Assembly (NCBI RefSeq): GCF_001904745.1
Contig: NZ_MRCD01000061.1
Span: 1 to 55,992 of the forward strand
DNA length: 55,992 nucleotides
From: Calothrix sp. HK-06
GTDB lineage: Bacteria; Cyanobacteriota; Cyanobacteriia; Cyanobacteriales; Nostocaceae
Direction: 5' to 3'
Shown here in pieces: positions 16,801 to 25,202 of this stretch (positions are counted from its first letter, which is position 1; every line of letters starts with the position of its first letter). The translations under genes and the position numbers were made by a program. The notes below the pieces were generated by a model. The model made no database searches, was not told the DNA's origin, and worked only from the letters and a program-made list of their open reading frames with translations.

Positions 16801-18387
16801 ATGGATTGGATTACCGTACTGCGATGGCTTCAATCTGATTTTATTAACAGGTTATCATCTGGTTCGCTGCTGCATTGTCCCAATGATGGACAGCATAGCG
16901 AGTTGACAAAAATTGATGGAACTCGATTAAATTCTCTGCGGAATTTTTGTTGGAGAATGGCAGAGAAGTATAAGCGAGTGTCTCCTGTTCGTGATGTTTT
17001 TACAAGTTTTTTAAAAGGTAAGCTGGGTGAAGAGCTTGTCAAGGAACGACTTGCGGGTTTTATTACTGAGGTGGACTACGAGCAGCATTTGGGTGGAGAT
17101 GGGAATGTTGATTTTACTTTGACTGCTAACCCCTTGATTGGTGTTGAGGTAAAATCACGTTGTGGTAGCTTTGATACGGTGAAGTGGTCGGTAACTTCGG
17201 AAGAAGTCGCAAAAAATGCGGTCATTGTCTGTGTTTTGATTCAAGAGAAAATTAACGAGGCACAGTCAGAATATAATTTGGTGTTAGCTGGGTTTTTACC
17301 GACTGCGATGATTAAGCTCAAAACTGGGCGAATTTCATTTGGTATCCAACAGTTGATGTATGGTGGTGGTTTGGTATGTTATCTAGAACAGTTACTTTCA
17401 AATTCTGGCTCTAGTTTAGCGAGCTATCACTCTAACCGTGATAAGTTACCTGTTTATCAATATATGTCTAGTGGCAAACAGGGTAAGTACGAACACGAAT
17501 CAGATTCACAGCATAGTTCAGAATCTTTAGTGCATTTGTACATCCAAAATGGTGATGATAGTTTTCAGCGTGCGAATTATGAAGCGGCAATTATTGCTTA
17601 TAACGGCGCCTTAAAAATAGATGCTAATAATGCTGAGGTTTATTATAAGATTGCTGCGGCAAAGTATCAATTTGGGGATTATAAAGCTGCCATTTACAGC
17701 TGTCAGCAAGCGGTTAATATAAATCCGAACTATTTAAAAGCTTATCAGAGAAGTGGATTGGCACGTTATCAAATTGGAGATTGTGAAGGTGCCATTGTAG
17801 ATTTTACTCAAGCTATTCGTATTAATCCATACGATGCTTTTGCGTATCTTAACCGTGCTTATGCGCGTTCACATCTTGGAGATAATCAAGGCGCCATTGA
17901 AGATTATACGCAAGCCATCAAATTAAATCCAAATGCCAATAGTAGTTTGCCAGCAGAAATAACTCTAATTACGACAACAGAAGTAACTCTTAATACCTCA
18001 GAAGAATTTAAAATCCGTGGTAATTCTCGCTATGAAGTCGGTGACTATACTGGAGCAGTCGCTGATTATACTGAAGCTATTAAGCTTAATATCAGTGATG
18101 CTGATGCTTACTTTAACCGTGCAAACGCAAAATATGAGAATGGTGATTTTAGAGGCGCCGTTGAAGATTACACGCAAGTTATTAAAATTAATCCCTCAGA
18201 TGCGGAAGCTTATTTTTATCGCGGTGATGTGAATAGTCAGTTAGGTGATAAGCAAGCTGCTGTAGAAGATTTTAACAATGCAGTATATCTGTATTACAGT
18301 GAAGGTAAGTTGGTTGAATATAGAAACGCGCGTGAGCGAATTTTAGATATAGAAATCGAAACATCTATAGATAGTTTAAATTTCTAG
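16801..18387 (+). CDS. Nuclease-like N-terminal domain fused to TPR repeats
   Basis: A 528-residue protein. Residues about 1-200 look like a PD-(D/E)XK fold: VFTSFLKGKLGEELVKERL (helix with Glu), then HLGGDGNVDFTLTANPLIGVEVKSRCGS, which supplies the D...ExK pattern. Residues about 240-510 are TPR units (for example GDDSFQRANYEAAIIAYNGAL, YLNRAYARSHLGDNQGAIED, YFNRANAKYENGDFRGAVED), six or seven in all. A Thr/Glu-rich linker near residue 380 splits them into two blocks. No signal peptide is seen. The nuclease assignment is my inference from one motif and its context. A DNA-maintenance or defence role would fit, but a structural role cannot be excluded. Confidence 0.75.
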   Translation: MDWITVLRWLQSDFINRLSSGSLLHCPNDGQHSELTKIDGTRLNSLRNFCWRMAEKYKRVSPVRDVFTSFLKGKLGEELVKERLAGFITEVDYEQHLGGDGNVDFTLTANPLIGVEVKSRCGSFDTVKWSVTSEEVAKNAVIVCVLIQEKINEAQSEYNLVLAGFLPTAMIKLKTGRISFGIQQLMYGGGLVCYLEQLLSNSGSSLASYHSNRDKLPVYQYMSSGKQGKYEHESDSQHSSESLVHLYIQNGDDSFQRANYEAAIIAYNGALKIDANNAEVYYKIAAAKYQFGDYKAAIYSCQQAVNINPNYLKAYQRSGLARYQIGDCEGAIVDFTQAIRINPYDAFAYLNRAYARSHLGDNQGAIEDYTQAIKLNPNANSSLPAEITLITTTEVTLNTSEEFKIRGNSRYEVGDYTGAVADYTEAIKLNISDADAYFNRANAKYENGDFRGAVEDYTQVIKINPSDAEAYFYRGDVNSQLGDKQAAVEDFNNAVYLYYSEGKLVEYRNARERILDIEIETSIDSLNF

Positions 18388-18451
18388 TAGGTTGGGTGGA
18401 GGAACCGAACCCAACATAAACCTTGTTGAATGTTGGGTTTCACCTAACCTA
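18388..18451. repeat. GTTGGGT/ACCCAAC inverted repeats between convergent genes
   Basis: The spacer consists almost entirely of a nested inverted repeat: TAGGTTGGGT, GAACCCAACAT, ATGTTGGGTTTC and ACCTAACCTA. It is a typical cyanobacterial spacer repeat and a likely bidirectional terminator for the TPR gene and the adaptor gene. A relative lies near 44080-44115. Confidence 0.7.
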
Positions 18452-20200
18452 CTAAAGTTCTATTTTTACAGAGGCAGGAGTTCCTGGTGTAATGAGTAAC
18501 CTATATTTACCTAATGTTTTAGGGTCAAATGAAATTTTCACAGGTGGACGCAGGTGATTATATTGAGCTTTAGAAGGTGGTAGTACAGATTGCACTTTGC
18601 CTGTAAAGGTTTTATCTGTTAAAGCTTTGAGTTGAATTTGCACTGACTGTCCTGGTTTAATTTTTTTTAGTTGTTCTTCTTCAAAGTCAGCAGCTATCCA
18701 AGGTTTTTGCGGTACAAGCGACATTAAAGTTTGTCCTGGTTCAACTTTTTGTCCAGCTTGTGTGCGCTTAATATTGATTTGCCCATTGTTGGGAGCAGTT
18801 ATTTTGGTATAGTAAAGCTGATACTCCGCGTTTTTTAATTGCGTTTGAGCTTGCTTTAGTCCAGTTTGTGCCGTTTTTAAGTAGATTTGACTTTTTTCGT
18901 AGTCTAAAACCAGTGACTCTGTTTCTGCTTGCTGTGTGACTACTTGTTTTTGTGTTGTTAAACGTGTAATAGCTTTGTTTTGTTGCTCTTGTTTTGCTGC
19001 AAATTGTTTCTCTAGCTCAATAACAGCTTTTTGATGGTCTACTTTTAATTTTTCAAGTTTTTGCTGGTTCGCTTTCAATTCGTCAGCTTGTAATTTTTCG
19101 TCTTTTCGCTGGTCAGCTTGTAATTTTTCAAGTTTTTGCTGGTCGCTTGATTTTGATGTTTGAACTTGATTTGATTTTTTCTTTAATTTAGCTTGGGCTT
19201 CCAGTACTTTTTTACTGTCTTGCTCTATTTCGTGCTGTAACTTGGTTTGTTCTTCTTGCCTTTTTTTACTGTCCTCTTGCCTTTTCTGCTGTGATTTGGC
19301 TTGCTTATCTAGTATTTTATTACTATCTAACTCCAATTTTTGCTGTAATTTAGCTTTTGCTTCTTGAGAGCTTTCACGAGCATCTTTTACTTTCTGTTGC
19401 GCTGACTTTATTTGTCCATCTAGATAGTTTTGCTGTGCTGTTGTTAATTTTGTTCGTGCAAGTCTGACTTTTTCGATTGAGGAATTATGTTGTTTGAATA
19501 GATTGTCATACTTGGTTCTAGAGTCTTGAAGGATTTTTAGGGGTGTATTTCCTGATTGGTGGAGCTTGACAAAATGCTCGTAATCAAGTTCGGCTTTAGC
19601 AAAAGCTGCAAAAACAGGCTTTAACTCAGATTGAGCAGCTTTCAGTTGTGAGCGTGCTGCAACTACTGCCGCGTCATTCTTACCTAGTATTTGTATTTTC
19701 GATTGATTTTTGATTTTGGCTTTTGCTGTATCTCGGTTTGTTGTAGCTTTTTTAACTTGCTGTTGAGCTTGTTCTAAACTTATTTGGGCTTGTTTAACTT
19801 TGGCTTGATATTCTAAGGGGTTCAGTTTGACTAAAACTGAACCTTTTTTGACGACCTGATTTTCGGTGGCAGTGACGCTGACTACTTGACCGGGAATTCT
19901 TGTATTAACTGCATATGTATCTGTAGCTACATAGGCTCTATCAGTAACTTCGTGAGTTAAAGCATATTGCCACCGAACGGCGCCTCCAATTAAAACGGCA
20001 ACGGCGCTAGTAGAAAGTAAACTTATAAGCATTAGCTTACGTGACTTCGGCTTCGATAATACTTGTAGATGCGATATTTCTTGAGGATGGACAGCAAGCA
20101 CACCTCGCTCTGCAACAACGATTTGAGAGTTGGAGGTGTTAGTTATGCTTTGGCTTGGATCTGCTTGTTCTACATTACCCGAAGAATCAGAGTACTCCAT
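18452..20200 (-). CDS. HlyD/EmrA-type membrane fusion protein with very long coiled coil
   Basis: A periplasmic adaptor for an export pump. It has a cytoplasmic N-terminus, one transmembrane segment (LMLISLLSTSAVAVLIGGAV), a half lipoyl motif (VNTRIPGQVVSVTATENQVV), a long helical hairpin, the second lipoyl half (KITAPNNGQINIKRTQAGQK) and a beta-barrel (PWIAADFEEEQLKKIKPGQS). The hairpin is over 300 residues, far longer than in EmrA, and its middle is made of Gln/Lys/Glu/Asp-rich tandem-like units (QQKLEKLQADQRKDEKLQAD). The ATG at 20198-20200 (MEYSDSSGN) is preferred to the upstream one at 20230. No transporter or TolC gene is adjacent. Confidence 0.88.
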   Translation of the reverse strand: MEYSDSSGNVEQADPSQSITNTSNSQIVVAERGVLAVHPQEISHLQVLSKPKSRKLMLISLLSTSAVAVLIGGAVRWQYALTHEVTDRAYVATDTYAVNTRIPGQVVSVTATENQVVKKGSVLVKLNPLEYQAKVKQAQISLEQAQQQVKKATTNRDTAKAKIKNQSKIQILGKNDAAVVAARSQLKAAQSELKPVFAAFAKAELDYEHFVKLHQSGNTPLKILQDSRTKYDNLFKQHNSSIEKVRLARTKLTTAQQNYLDGQIKSAQQKVKDARESSQEAKAKLQQKLELDSNKILDKQAKSQQKRQEDSKKRQEEQTKLQHEIEQDSKKVLEAQAKLKKKSNQVQTSKSSDQQKLEKLQADQRKDEKLQADELKANQQKLEKLKVDHQKAVIELEKQFAAKQEQQNKAITRLTTQKQVVTQQAETESLVLDYEKSQIYLKTAQTGLKQAQTQLKNAEYQLYYTKITAPNNGQINIKRTQAGQKVEPGQTLMSLVPQKPWIAADFEEEQLKKIKPGQSVQIQLKALTDKTFTGKVQSVLPPSKAQYNHLRPPVKISFDPKTLGKYRLLITPGTPASVKIEL

Positions 20201-20230
20201 TTTTACACCTGATACTATTTCAAAACACAA

Positions 20231-20799
20231 ATTAACCTACGGAGTCCCGAAGGTGGTTCACAACAACAAAGAAGGCATGTGTAAGTAAAAGTACGCATTT
20301 CAAGCTTTTTCAAAGAAAAATAAAGGTTATTAAAGATATTACTATTAATATCTCTACCAAAAAATGAGTATCTCTTGAATAGAGCTAAAGTCTAATTTAA
20401 TTTATGTATTCAGAGAAAAATGCAATTTGAGCGTTAGTTTTACTTTGGCGTTGGGAACACTGTAAATATAGCCAAAATACCAAATATTGACCTGAGTCGT
20501 CTACAACTCCATCTATTAGAACGGTGTTCAGTTCAAGGTGACAAGCTATTTAATTCTTTAAGGAGGCACAAATTAAAATGTCAACAAATCATGATATTTC
20601 CGTAATACAGAGTTAGTTCTTAAGTACTGTTGTATTCATCACGAGTACCCTACTTAAGTAATGACGCTTGGATGAAAGAAAGATTACACTGTGGAGATTG
20701 GTACTTGTTGCTAAAAACAACACTCGTATACATGAAATCAAATAGTTAAACAACCCGTTAAACATTTCTAATTATCAAATCCTATATCAAAAGCTAACT
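20231..20799. other. Divergent spacer of the adaptor and cyclase genes
   Basis: About 570 bases between divergent genes. It contains one micro-ORF with a strong ribosome-binding site (next entry). Otherwise I see AT-rich sequence without clear promoters or hairpins. Confidence 0.4.
20578..20616 (+). CDS. Possible 12-codon leader micro-ORF
   Basis: AAGGAGG at 20560-20566 precedes an ATG at 20578 that opens a 12-codon frame (MSTNHDISVIQS) closed by TAG. The ribosome-binding site is the best in this region, which is odd for such a short frame. After the TAG the same frame continues for 14 codons (FLSTVVFITSTLLK) to a TAA, so it may instead be the decayed start of a lost small gene. It lies 180 bases upstream of the cyclase gene on the same strand. 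Confidence 0.25.
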   Translation: MSTNHDISVIQS

Positions 20800-23382
20800 A
20801 TGTCTGTTGAACAACTTAGTTGCGGTAGTACCGCCGATTTAACAATTGGTGTTGACAATATTAACCGCGACTTGCAGCCAGAAAATGCTGCTGTGGGTGC
20901 CCTTGCTAAACGGCAGGGAACAATTTCTACCTTTTTGGCGCCGCTAACTCAAGACACTTTTAAACAGGTTGTCACGGAGGTTGAGCAGAAGCTAGTGGTT
21001 GTCAATCAAACTCTATCGATGCTTGATTCGCAGGGGTTTGAGACAATCTTGAAAGAGATGTTGCATTCTATCACGCTCAAAACAGGTGAGCTATTGGGGG
21101 CAGACCGAACGACAATATTTTTATTAGATGAAGAAAAGCAAGAGCTTTGGTCTATTGTTGCTGAAGGAGATGGCGCCAGTTCGTTAGAAATTCGGGTTCC
21201 AGCAAATAAAGGTATTGCTGGGGAAGTTGCTACATATAAAAGAGTTATTAATATCCCTTTTGATTTTTATGATGACCCGCGCTCGTATTTCGCGCAGCAA
21301 CAGGAGAAGCGCACGGGGTACCGTACCTACACAATGTTGGCATTGCCATTACTCAACGAGCAAGGACAATTAGTTGCTGTAGTACAGTTGCTAAATAAAT
21401 TAAAACCGCAGCAGCGCGAAACGGCGCCTTTATCAGAGCGAATTGATATGCGCGGGTTTACAGAGGCATCTGAACAACTATTTCAAGAGTTTGCTCTGTC
21501 TATCCGGTTAATTTTAGAATCTTCGCGCTCGTTCTATGTGGCAACACAAAAACAGCGTGCAGCAGCAGCATTGATGAAAGCGATAAAATCACTGAGTCAA
21601 AGCAGTTTAGATTTAGAAGAAACCCTAAAACGGGTAATGGATGAGGCAAAAGAGTTAATGAACGCTGACCGCAGCACGCTGTGGTTATTAGACCGTGAGA
21701 AGAGCGAGCTATGGACAAAAATTTCTCAAGCTAACGGATCAACGAAAGAATTGCGCGTTCCTTTTGGCAAGGGGTTTGTTGGACAAGTTGCTGCCTCTGG
21801 CAAGACTTTAAATATCATGTTCGATTTATATGAACATCCTGACTCGAGTACAGCCAAGCAACTCGACCAACAAAATGGTTATCGTACTTGTAGCTTGTTG
21901 TGTATGCCAGTATTTAACGCTGACCAAGAATTAATAGGGGTTACGCAGTTAGTCAATAAAAAAAAATCGGGAGATTTTCCTAACTATAATCCCGCAGACT
22001 GGCCCAAAGCTCCTGAATGTTTCCAAGCTAGCTTCGACCGTAACGACGAAGAATTTATGGAAGCATTTAATATCCAAGCTGGGGTAGCACTACAAAACGC
22101 GAAGTTGTTCGATACCGTTAAGCAGCAAGAGCAAATGCAGCGAGATATCTTACGCAGTCTTTCTAACGGTGTAATTTCCACCGATAAAGCCGGAAATATT
22201 ATTGCGGCAAACGAAAGTGCTAAAAAGATACTGGGAATTGATACTCTTGACCGCTTAGAAGGAAAAGTTGTTACCGACGTTATTAGTATCAAAAAAGCAG
22301 ATTTTAGTAAGTGGTGTCACGACGCTTTACATGCAGACGATAGAAAGCAAAGCCAGCAATATTACCCAGACCAGACCCTAGTAATGGGTGATAACGAAGA
22401 ACATAGTATTAACTTATCGATTAATTCTATTGCTGATGCTACCGACCATTCGTCAGTTCGAGGCGCCTTGGTAGTTATGGAAGACATCAGCGATGAAAAG
22501 CGTCTCAAGAGTACGATGTACCGCTACATGACACAAGAGTTAGCGGAAGAATTACTAAAACTTGATGATGCGAAGTTAGGAGGAGATAGAAAAGATGTTT
22601 CGATACTATTCTCTGATATTCGCGGATATACGACTTTAACAGAGAACCTCGAAGCTGAAGAAGTCGTGAGTATGTTGAACGAATACTTCGAGTCAATGGT
22701 TGAAGCAGTATTTAAGCATAAAGGCACTCTTGATAAATATATCGGTGATGCGATAATGGCAGTATTTGGTTCACCTTTACCTCTCGAACAACATGCCTGG
22801 ATGGCAGTGCAAACCTCGTTAGAAATGCGTCAACGTTTACGCGAGTTCAACCATCGGCGCCATGCTATCAATAAACCTCGCATTGACATTGGTATAGGTA
22901 TTAACTCTGACACTGTTATTAGCGGTAATATTGGCTCAAGTAAGCGAATGGAATTTACTGCAATTGGCGACGGTGTGAATTTAGGTTCACGTCTAGAAAG
23001 TGTTAGTAAACACTACAGTTGTGACATTATTATTAGTGATAATACTTATAAGCCATGTCAAGACCATGTTTGGGCACGCGAGCTTGATTACATTCGTGTT
23101 AAAGGTAGAAATGAACCAGTCGCAATATACGAACTAGTAGGTTTACGTACTGACCCAGTTGATAGCAAAAGACTAGATTTAATCGAACACTATCATAAAG
23201 GGCGCCATTACTACCTAAATCGTCAATTCAACTTCGCTAAGTCCGAGTTTAATAAAGCCTTAGAACTAAACCCACACGACCATGCAGCAATGCTTCACGT
23301 GCGACGCTGTAACCACTGGTTACAAAGTCCACCTTCAGATGCTGACTGGGACGAAGGTGTTTGGACATTCAAAGACAAATAA
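20800..23382 (+). CDS. cyaB: GAF-GAF-PAS class III adenylate cyclase (CyaB1/CyaB2 type)
   Basis: An 860-residue cAMP-forming enzyme with the layout of Anabaena CyaB1/CyaB2: GAF-A (about 75-245), GAF-B (about 265-435, ending in the NKFDE-like NKKKSGDF...FDRNDEEF), PAS (about 450-570), a cyclase domain (about 595-775) and a C-terminal helical/TPR-like tail. Catalytic residues are in place: metal-binding D606 (ILFSDIRGYTT) and D650 (KYIGDAIMAVFG), and adenine-specifying K646 and T720 (MEFTAIGDG). In the Anabaena enzymes the GAF tandem binds cAMP and activates the enzyme, and sodium modulates it. Soluble, cytoplasmic. It is divergent from the adaptor gene and appears monocistronic. Confidence 0.93.
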   Translation: MSVEQLSCGSTADLTIGVDNINRDLQPENAAVGALAKRQGTISTFLAPLTQDTFKQVVTEVEQKLVVVNQTLSMLDSQGFETILKEMLHSITLKTGELLGADRTTIFLLDEEKQELWSIVAEGDGASSLEIRVPANKGIAGEVATYKRVINIPFDFYDDPRSYFAQQQEKRTGYRTYTMLALPLLNEQGQLVAVVQLLNKLKPQQRETAPLSERIDMRGFTEASEQLFQEFALSIRLILESSRSFYVATQKQRAAAALMKAIKSLSQSSLDLEETLKRVMDEAKELMNADRSTLWLLDREKSELWTKISQANGSTKELRVPFGKGFVGQVAASGKTLNIMFDLYEHPDSSTAKQLDQQNGYRTCSLLCMPVFNADQELIGVTQLVNKKKSGDFPNYNPADWPKAPECFQASFDRNDEEFMEAFNIQAGVALQNAKLFDTVKQQEQMQRDILRSLSNGVISTDKAGNIIAANESAKKILGIDTLDRLEGKVVTDVISIKKADFSKWCHDALHADDRKQSQQYYPDQTLVMGDNEEHSINLSINSIADATDHSSVRGALVVMEDISDEKRLKSTMYRYMTQELAEELLKLDDAKLGGDRKDVSILFSDIRGYTTLTENLEAEEVVSMLNEYFESMVEAVFKHKGTLDKYIGDAIMAVFGSPLPLEQHAWMAVQTSLEMRQRLREFNHRRHAINKPRIDIGIGINSDTVISGNIGSSKRMEFTAIGDGVNLGSRLESVSKHYSCDIIISDNTYKPCQDHVWARELDYIRVKGRNEPVAIYELVGLRTDPVDSKRLDLIEHYHKGRHYYLNRQFNFAKSEFNKALELNPHDHAAMLHVRRCNHWLQSPPSDADWDEGVWTFKDK

Positions 23383-23399
23383 ATTTACATTATCCGTAT

Positions 23400-23428
23400 G
23401 TAGAGACGTTACATGTAACGTTTCTACA
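23400..23428. repeat. GTAGAGACGTTACATGTAACG palindrome
   Basis: An inverted repeat of the ACGTTACATGTAACGT family, with outer arms TAGAGACG/CGTTTCTA (one mismatch), directly after the cyclase stop. It could act as a transcription terminator. It belongs to the same family as 7624 and 34032. Confidence 0.7.
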
Positions 23429-23490
23429 ACTATGACAACGTGTCTTTTGACATCAAACCTTGGCATGTGAGATTTTTCAAATAAAATCTT

Positions 23491-24102
23491 ATGTTGCTTC
23501 TGCCAAACTTAAATAGAAATATAGGCTCGATAATTATCCTAGCTTCCATAATTTCTCCCGCTGCTGCCCACAACATTCAGGTAAAAGGTGATATAGCAGG
23601 TCTTTGGCATGTGGAACCAAACCATAGTCCCAAAGCCGGGGAAACCGCAAGAGCTTGGGTAGCACTGACTCGCAAAGGAGGAAAAATATTACCTCTTAAT
23701 GAAGCAAACTGTAATATGGCAGTTTTCGCAAAACCTCGCAAACCCACTGATAAACCTATCCTTCAACCAACCGTTCAAGCTATCAACGCAGAAAAATATC
23801 AAGGTATTCCCGGCGCCAATATTATTTTTCCTTCAGTAGGTCTTTATCAGTTAGAGCTAGATTGTACTCCCAAGACCGAAAATGATTTTCGGGCGTTCAG
23901 CATGAATTATGATGTTACAGTCGCTACAGGAGAAAAAGCTGTAACACCCTCCCCTCAAGTATCTCCACAACAAGCACAGAAAGTAAATGGCGCCAGTGCT
24001 TCAACAAAGGTGCAGAGAACTAATGTTCTATTAATTGCGTTGCCAGTTGTTATAGGATTGGGTATTGTGGGAACTACTGCGTGGTTTATTAAAAAACGTT
24101 AA
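23491..24102 (+). CDS. Membrane-anchored exported protein, possible histidine-brace metal site
   Basis: A 203-residue protein with a signal peptide ending SPAAA|H, a beta-sandwich-like domain of about 120 residues, a Pro/Ser/Gln linker and a C-terminal membrane anchor (VLLIALPVVIGLGIVGTTAWF, then IKKR). If cleavage is after Ala26, the mature protein begins with His27 and has H40 and H45 shortly after (LWHVEPNHSPKAGE). An N-terminal His plus nearby His is the pattern of copper-binding CopC-like and related proteins. The fold and metal are inferred and I know no named family for certain. It is followed closely by a YnfA-type gene on the same strand. Confidence 0.7.
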   Translation: MLLLPNLNRNIGSIIILASIISPAAAHNIQVKGDIAGLWHVEPNHSPKAGETARAWVALTRKGGKILPLNEANCNMAVFAKPRKPTDKPILQPTVQAINAEKYQGIPGANIIFPSVGLYQLELDCTPKTENDFRAFSMNYDVTVATGEKAVTPSPQVSPQQAQKVNGASASTKVQRTNVLLIALPVVIGLGIVGTTAWFIKKR

Positions 24103-24160
24103 TAATAAGAAATTAACGTAGGGGAGGGAGACGTGACATATTACATCTCTACATTTAATA

Positions 24161-24487
24161 ATGCTAATTAATTCTGTTTTTTATTTCATTATTGCTGGGT
24201 TATGTGAGATAGGTGGAGGTTATCTAGTTTGGCTGTGGTTACGTGAAGGTAAAAGCCCTGTTCTAGCTTTGCTTGGTTCTACATTACTAACTGTGTATGG
24301 GTTTGTTGCGACAAAACAACCAGCTAATTTTGGACGCGCGTATGCTGCATATGGTGGTGTTTTTATTATTCTGTCTATTATATGGGGTTGGAAAGTTGAC
24401 GGAGTGGCGCCGGATAAGTTTGATTTTTTAGGTGCTAGTATTGTACTCATAGGCGTGTTAATCATGATGTACACACCTCGAAACTAG
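24161..24487 (+). CDS. YnfA/UPF0060 small membrane protein
   Basis: A 108-residue protein with four transmembrane segments and the UPF0060 signature: [24 protein letters not shown], then [29 protein letters not shown] and [17 protein letters not shown]. The family is related to small multidrug-resistance transporters; its substrate is unknown. The conserved Glu in the first segment (CEIGG) matches the proton-coupling Glu of that superfamily. A methyltransferase gene starts 13 bases after the stop, so the two are likely cotranscribed. Confidence 0.92.
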   Translation: MLINSVFYFIIAGLCEIGGGYLVWLWLREGKSPVLALLGSTLLTVYGFVATKQPANFGRAYAAYGGVFIILSIIWGWKVDGVAPDKFDFLGASIVLIGVLIMMYTPRN

Positions 24488-24500
24488 TAAAGTCATATTC

Positions 24501-25145
24501 ATGAAAGAAAACACAGTTTGCAAAGAATATGATAAGATAGCGAATATTTATGACCAGCGTTGGAATAGCTACATTAATAAAACGCTAACTTATCTGAAAA
24601 ATTGGGCAAATATTTCATCACAAGCTACAGTGTTAGATATTGGCTGTGGCACAGGTGAGTTTGAAAGTTTAATACTACGTGATAATCCAAAGCAGCATAT
24701 TACGGGTGTGGATATTTCTGAGCAAATGTTACTTATTGCAAAGAATAAATTTCAAGTTAATTCTAATTTATATGCTAATGTTTGTTTTCAAATGGCAGGC
24801 GCCTCTAGTTTACCATTTGCAAATCACAGCTTTGATATAATTGTCTCTGCAAGTGCTTTTCATTTTTTTGATGACCCTGTTGCCGCATTAGCTGAGATGA
24901 AGCGCGTATTGAAACCCGATGGAAAAGTATTTATTTTAGATTGGTGTAAAGACTACTTCTTTTGTCGTTTAATTGACCTATATCTAAAAATATTTAATTC
25001 TGCTCATAAACGCTGCTACACTCAAGCAGAATTTCACGAGTTACTAATATCTGCAAATTTTGATATTCAGCGCGCGGCAAAATTTAATTTTGATGTAATT
25101 TGGGGCATGATGGTTGTGGAAATTATTTGTGATAAGTTAGAATAA
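24501..25145 (+). CDS. Class I SAM-dependent methyltransferase
   Basis: A 214-residue enzyme with a standard Rossmann methyltransferase core: VLDIGCGTGEFESLIL (motif I), HITGVDISEQMLLIAKNKF (motif II) and FDIIVSASAFHFFDDPVAALAEMKRVLKPDGKVFILDW (post-motif region of the UbiE/Methyltransf_11 type). The substrate is not evident. The start lies 13 bases after the YnfA-type gene, suggesting one transcript. Confidence 0.9.
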   Translation: MKENTVCKEYDKIANIYDQRWNSYINKTLTYLKNWANISSQATVLDIGCGTGEFESLILRDNPKQHITGVDISEQMLLIAKNKFQVNSNLYANVCFQMAGASSLPFANHSFDIIVSASAFHFFDDPVAALAEMKRVLKPDGKVFILDWCKDYFFCRLIDLYLKIFNSAHKRCYTQAEFHELLISANFDIQRAAKFNFDVIWGMMVVEIICDKLE

Positions 25146-25202
25146 AAATAGTTGATGTAAGGTTAAGTAACGCGACGCTTGCAACGCACCCCAATATACT
25201 AT

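Noticed and set aside
19060-19400. Repeated DNA in the adaptor gene considered as a CRISPR or minisatellite
   Set aside because: Units are irregular, have no constant spacers and encode coiled coil in frame.
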